From Opitutia bacterium (GTDB taxonomy: Bacteria; Verrucomicrobiota; Verrucomicrobiia; Opitutales; UBA953), in assembly GCA_003485955.1 (NCBI GenBank), contig DNHH01000096.1, forward strand, positions 1-9,919: a DNA stretch of 9,919 nucleotides, read 5' to 3'. A program made the translations under genes and the position numbers. Positions 7,649-9,919 of this stretch are shown piece by piece. Each line of letters opens with the position of its first letter. Position 1 is the first letter of the stretch. The notes under the pieces are model-generated. The model searched no databases, was not told the DNA's origin, and saw nothing but the letters and a program-made list of their open reading frames with translations.

Positions 7649-8668
7649 ATGCGCAATCGCACCCTGCTCTTCACGACGCTCGTATTAGGCGCTGTTGCCT
7701 TAGCACTCGTCTTCACTGGACGAGAAACTCCGCCACCCGCAGTCTCAAGCTATAACTTAGTTCCACCAGAACTCTTAGCGGACTTGCGCACAATTGAAGT
7801 AACGGCGAACGAAAAAACTGTCCGCATTGAACGGACGGAAAAGGGCTGGGTAGTGCCTTCACGATTTAACCTACCAGTCGACACCGACAATCGCCTGCGA
7901 CCTTTTCTGCAAGCACTGCGTAACACCAAGGTCCTTGGCACATTGACATCTGACCCTCGGCGGATCGCTAAACTAAACTTCACGGGAAACTCCATCCGCG
8001 TCGAAGCAGTGAACGGCAAATCATGGAGCGCAGAATTTGGTCGAACAGTGGAAGATGGCTCAGGTGGAGCCGTGCGCCTTCTCGACTCTAAAGAGGCTCT
8101 CCGCACAACCTTTACGGGCTACCTTGAAGGAGATCCTGCCAACTGGATTAACCCCGTCATTTTTGTGATTAAGCGCGAAGAGGTGCGGGGCGTTAAAGTA
8201 ACCTTTACGGACGGAGCAAGCATCGCTCTCGCGCGTGAAAAAATAGGCGAACCTCTTAAGGGCAATGTTGAGCCAAAACTTGCTGCAGCCAGCGAAGAAC
8301 TTTTGAACGCGCTCTCCATTCTTCGCGCCGCCGATGCGATTGCCCCAAATGACGCAGAGGCAACCGCTGCCCTCGCCCGCCCTTTCACTGTAGAGGTTAC
8401 GCTGTTTTCAGGCGAAACCGTTACCGTACGCATGGCAAAGGCTCCCGCAGGCAAGCCCGGCGAACCACCACGTGGATGGATGACAGTCGCACACTCCGAC
8501 GCCGCCCATGCCATGAATCAACTTTCCAAGCAGGCGCTTTATACATGTCCGCCCTGGTTGGCTGAACAAGTGGCAGGGTCGGCCGCAGAATTAGCGAAGC
8601 GGATGGACCCCCCTGAAGAGGGCCAAGATGGACCCCCGACATTGCAAATCCCCCAGGGGATACGCTGA
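7649..8668 (+). CDS. DUF4340-type membrane-anchored periplasmic protein
   Basis: The product has 339 residues. An N-terminal membrane helix (about 5-22) is followed by a probably periplasmic domain. The pattern IEVTANEKTVRIERTEKGWVV (49-69), then a short helical block and the statement-like repeat of beta strands (SIRVEAVNGKSWSAEFG, VRGVKVTFTDG), fits the DUF4340 family, which regularly follows GldG-like genes. The C-terminus from about 313 (MDPPEEGQDGPPT) is Pro/Glu-rich and probably disordered. The ATG lies 6 bases after the GldG-like stop, preceded by GCCTAAGCCACC with no Shine-Dalgarno. It completes the ATPase-permease-GldG-DUF4340 cassette and is probably a subunit or accessory of the same envelope complex. 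The biochemical function of DUF4340 is not known to me. Family assignment is from motif texture and context together. Confidence 0.85.
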   Translation: MRNRTLLFTTLVLGAVALALVFTGRETPPPAVSSYNLVPPELLADLRTIEVTANEKTVRIERTEKGWVVPSRFNLPVDTDNRLRPFLQALRNTKVLGTLTSDPRRIAKLNFTGNSIRVEAVNGKSWSAEFGRTVEDGSGGAVRLLDSKEALRTTFTGYLEGDPANWINPVIFVIKREEVRGVKVTFTDGASIALAREKIGEPLKGNVEPKLAAASEELLNALSILRAADAIAPNDAEATAALARPFTVEVTLFSGETVTVRMAKAPAGKPGEPPRGWMTVAHSDAAHAMNQLSKQALYTCPPWLAEQVAGSAAELAKRMDPPEEGQDGPPTLQIPQGIR

Positions 8669-8710
8669 GTGCGCTTGCCAAGGTGTCGGCAGATGACTTG
8701 ATGACCGGTG

Positions 8711-9100
8711 ATGGCTACCGCCGAACAATCCCTTGCGACATACCTGCCGGTCTTGGTGCAGGTTATCCTCGGGCTTTCCGTCCCCATAGTCGTGCTTATT
8801 GCGAGCCATATCTTCGGACAACGCGCCAAGGGTAATTATATTAAAGATAAAGCTTACGAGTGCGGCCTGCCTTCCGAGGGCAAAGTGCACCCTCGCTTCG
8901 CCGTGAAGTTCTACGTTACCGCGATGCTCTTTATCCTCTTCGACATCGAAGTGGTCTTCCTCGTGCCCTGGGCACTCGTCTACCGTGAGTTCCTTGCTGC
9001 AGGCATTGCCATCACAACAGCCACGGCAGTTTTCCTCGGTGTGCTTGTGCTCGGACTCTTCTACGAAGTACGGCGCGGTGCGCTCGAGTGGGATAAGTAA
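8711..9100 (+). CDS. nuoA: NADH-quinone oxidoreductase subunit A
   Basis: This 129-residue inner-membrane subunit belongs to NDH-1 (respiratory complex I), in the membrane arm next to the quinone site. Three membrane helices lie at about 11-33, 66-89 and 97-119. The loop between helices 1 and 2 carries YECG (49-52), with the conserved Cys51 corresponding to the switch cysteine of mitochondrial ND3. The block PRFAVKFYVTAMLFILFDIE (61-80) and the following FLVPWALVYRE are diagnostic. Length matches the family. I chose ATG 8711; an in-frame GTG directly before it (8708) is the only other nearby choice. There is no Shine-Dalgarno. It starts 42 bases after the DUF4340 gene. No nuoB or other nuo gene follows: the next gene is on the opposite strand and ends 19 bases away. 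Confidence 0.96.
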   Translation: MATAEQSLATYLPVLVQVILGLSVPIVVLIASHIFGQRAKGNYIKDKAYECGLPSEGKVHPRFAVKFYVTAMLFILFDIEVVFLVPWALVYREFLAAGIAITTATAVFLGVLVLGLFYEVRRGALEWDK

Positions 9101-9119
9101 AAGTTGGGTACGAATACGC

Positions 9120-9919
9120 TCAGACTGCACAGATGCCACAGCCTGAGCCGGGAATCTGGCAGAAGAAGTCGTTGCCCTTGTCGTCGACCAGAATGAACGC
9201 TGGGAAATCGACAACGTCGATCTTCCAGACTGCCTCCATGCCGAGCTCAGCATAGTCCACGACCTCGACCTTACGGATATTCTCTTGAGCAAGAATCGCA
9301 GCAGGGCCGCCGATAGATCCAAGATAGAAGCCGCCGTTTGCCTTGCAGGCATCGGTGACTGCCTGACCACGATTACCCTTTGCGATCATGATATGGGAAC
9401 CGCCAGCTTTCTGGAAAAAATCCACATAACTATCCATCCGACCCGCAGTCGTGGGACCAAAAGAACCTGAGGCCATCCCGATGGGGGTCTTCGCTGGGCC
9501 CGCATAGTAAACAGGGTGTTGCTTCATGTAATCGGGCAATCCTTCGCCGCGATCCAGCCGCTCTTTCAGTTTCGCGTGGGCTAAATCGCGAGCGACAATC
9601 AAAGTACCCGTTAAGGCGAGACGGGTCGTCACCGGATGACGCGAGAGTTCTGCGCGAATCTCTGCCATTGGTCGATTGAGATTAATCGCGACAATGCCCT
9701 TGGTGTCTTGTTTGCCGCGATGCTCGACGGGAATCAAGCGGCCGGGTTCTGTTTCCAGCTGTTCAATCCACACGCCTGTTTCATCAATATAAGCTTTCGC
9801 ATTACGGTCAGCCGAACAAGAAACGGCTACGCCGATTGGACAAGATGCACCGTGACGCGGCAGGCGAATCACGCGGACGTCTAAGGCAAACCATTTGCCG
9901 CCAAATTGGGCACCAATGC
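9120..9919 (-). CDS. Class I fumarate hydratase, C-terminal part (N-terminus beyond right edge)
   Basis: This is an iron-sulfur fumarase of the FumA/FumB type, which hydrates fumarate to malate in the TCA cycle in the cytoplasm. About 266 residues are visible, with the frame open to the right edge. E. coli FumA has about 548 residues, so roughly half is missing. Close family blocks are IGAQFGGKWFALDVRVIRLP at the edge, then RHGASCPIGVAVSCSADRN, whose first Cys is the likely third [4Fe-4S] ligand. Further blocks are GEGLPDYMKQHPVYYAGPAKTP, SGSFGPTTAGRMDSYVDFF, AKGNRGQAVTDACKANGGFY and FILVDDKGNDFF. The tail is Cys-rich (C-x6-C-x2-C at the very end). A GTG at 9872 is internal, not a start, because family homology continues upstream of it. 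The symbol is left open because FumA, FumB and tartrate dehydratase relatives cannot be separated here. Confidence 0.95.
   Translation of the reverse strand, partial: IGAQFGGKWFALDVRVIRLPRHGASCPIGVAVSCSADRNAKAYIDETGVWIEQLETEPGRLIPVEHRGKQDTKGIVAINLNRPMAEIRAELSRHPVTTRLALTGTLIVARDLAHAKLKERLDRGEGLPDYMKQHPVYYAGPAKTPIGMASGSFGPTTAGRMDSYVDFFQKAGGSHIMIAKGNRGQAVTDACKANGGFYLGSIGGPAAILAQENIRKVEVVDYAELGMEAVWKIDVVDFPAFILVDDKGNDFFCQIPGSGCGICAV

Noticed and set aside
9118..9148. GCTCAG / CTGAGC inverted repeat as a terminator after nuoA
   Set aside because: The stem is 6 pairs with a 19-base loop, no U-run follows, and it lies mostly inside the fumarase gene.
8591..9370. 259-codon open frame on the reverse strand across DUF4340, nuoA and fumarase
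   Set aside because: It runs antisense to nuoA and out of frame with the fumarase, both clear homologues. Its translation is low in pattern and resembles no family.

Overview
The window carries ten protein-coding genes on both strands, packed with almost no free space, at a moderate GC content. I see no RNA gene, mobile element or CRISPR array. The gene content suggests a Gram-negative, respiring bacterium: NDH-1 subunit NuoA, class I fumarase, and a Gld-type ABC transporter with its GldG-like and DUF4340 partners. My best guess is Verrucomicrobiota, near Opitutales. This rests on protein texture, the four-gene cassette, and a 'GNKPFVRGxGPGLS' domain that I associate with that group. I could not run a search, so the placement is tentative.

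Layout. Positions 1-3167 form a leftward block: trpS (tryptophanyl-tRNA synthetase), then a two-pass membrane/coiled-coil protein, then an exported protein of unknown function that runs off the left edge. The last two genes are 2 bases apart and look translationally coupled. Positions 3168-3263 are a 96-base divergent spacer with a perfect 10-base tandem repeat. Positions 3264-8668 form a rightward block: an MscS-family channel, an ABC ATPase, an ABC-2 permease, a GldG-like auxiliary protein and a DUF4340 protein, with gaps of 14, 4, 11 and 6 bases. nuoA follows 42 bases later, without any other nuo gene in view. Converging on nuoA from the right is the C-terminal part of a class I fumarate hydratase, cut by the right edge.

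How the genes fit together. The ATPase, permease, GldG-like and DUF4340 genes are a recurrent cassette. They probably form one envelope complex: an ATP-driven membrane core with two membrane-anchored proteins whose large domains lie in the periplasm. Its substrate is unknown, and homology to gliding genes does not prove gliding. The MscS channel just upstream may be co-transcribed with it. NuoA and fumarase belong to the respiratory chain and the TCA cycle.

A window-wide feature is the near absence of Shine-Dalgarno sequences. Most starts are preceded by C-rich or A/C-rich bases. I found no clearly new defence or mobile system. The best candidates for new biology are the coupled coiled-coil/exported protein pair next to trpS, and the unexplained role of the Gld-type cassette.
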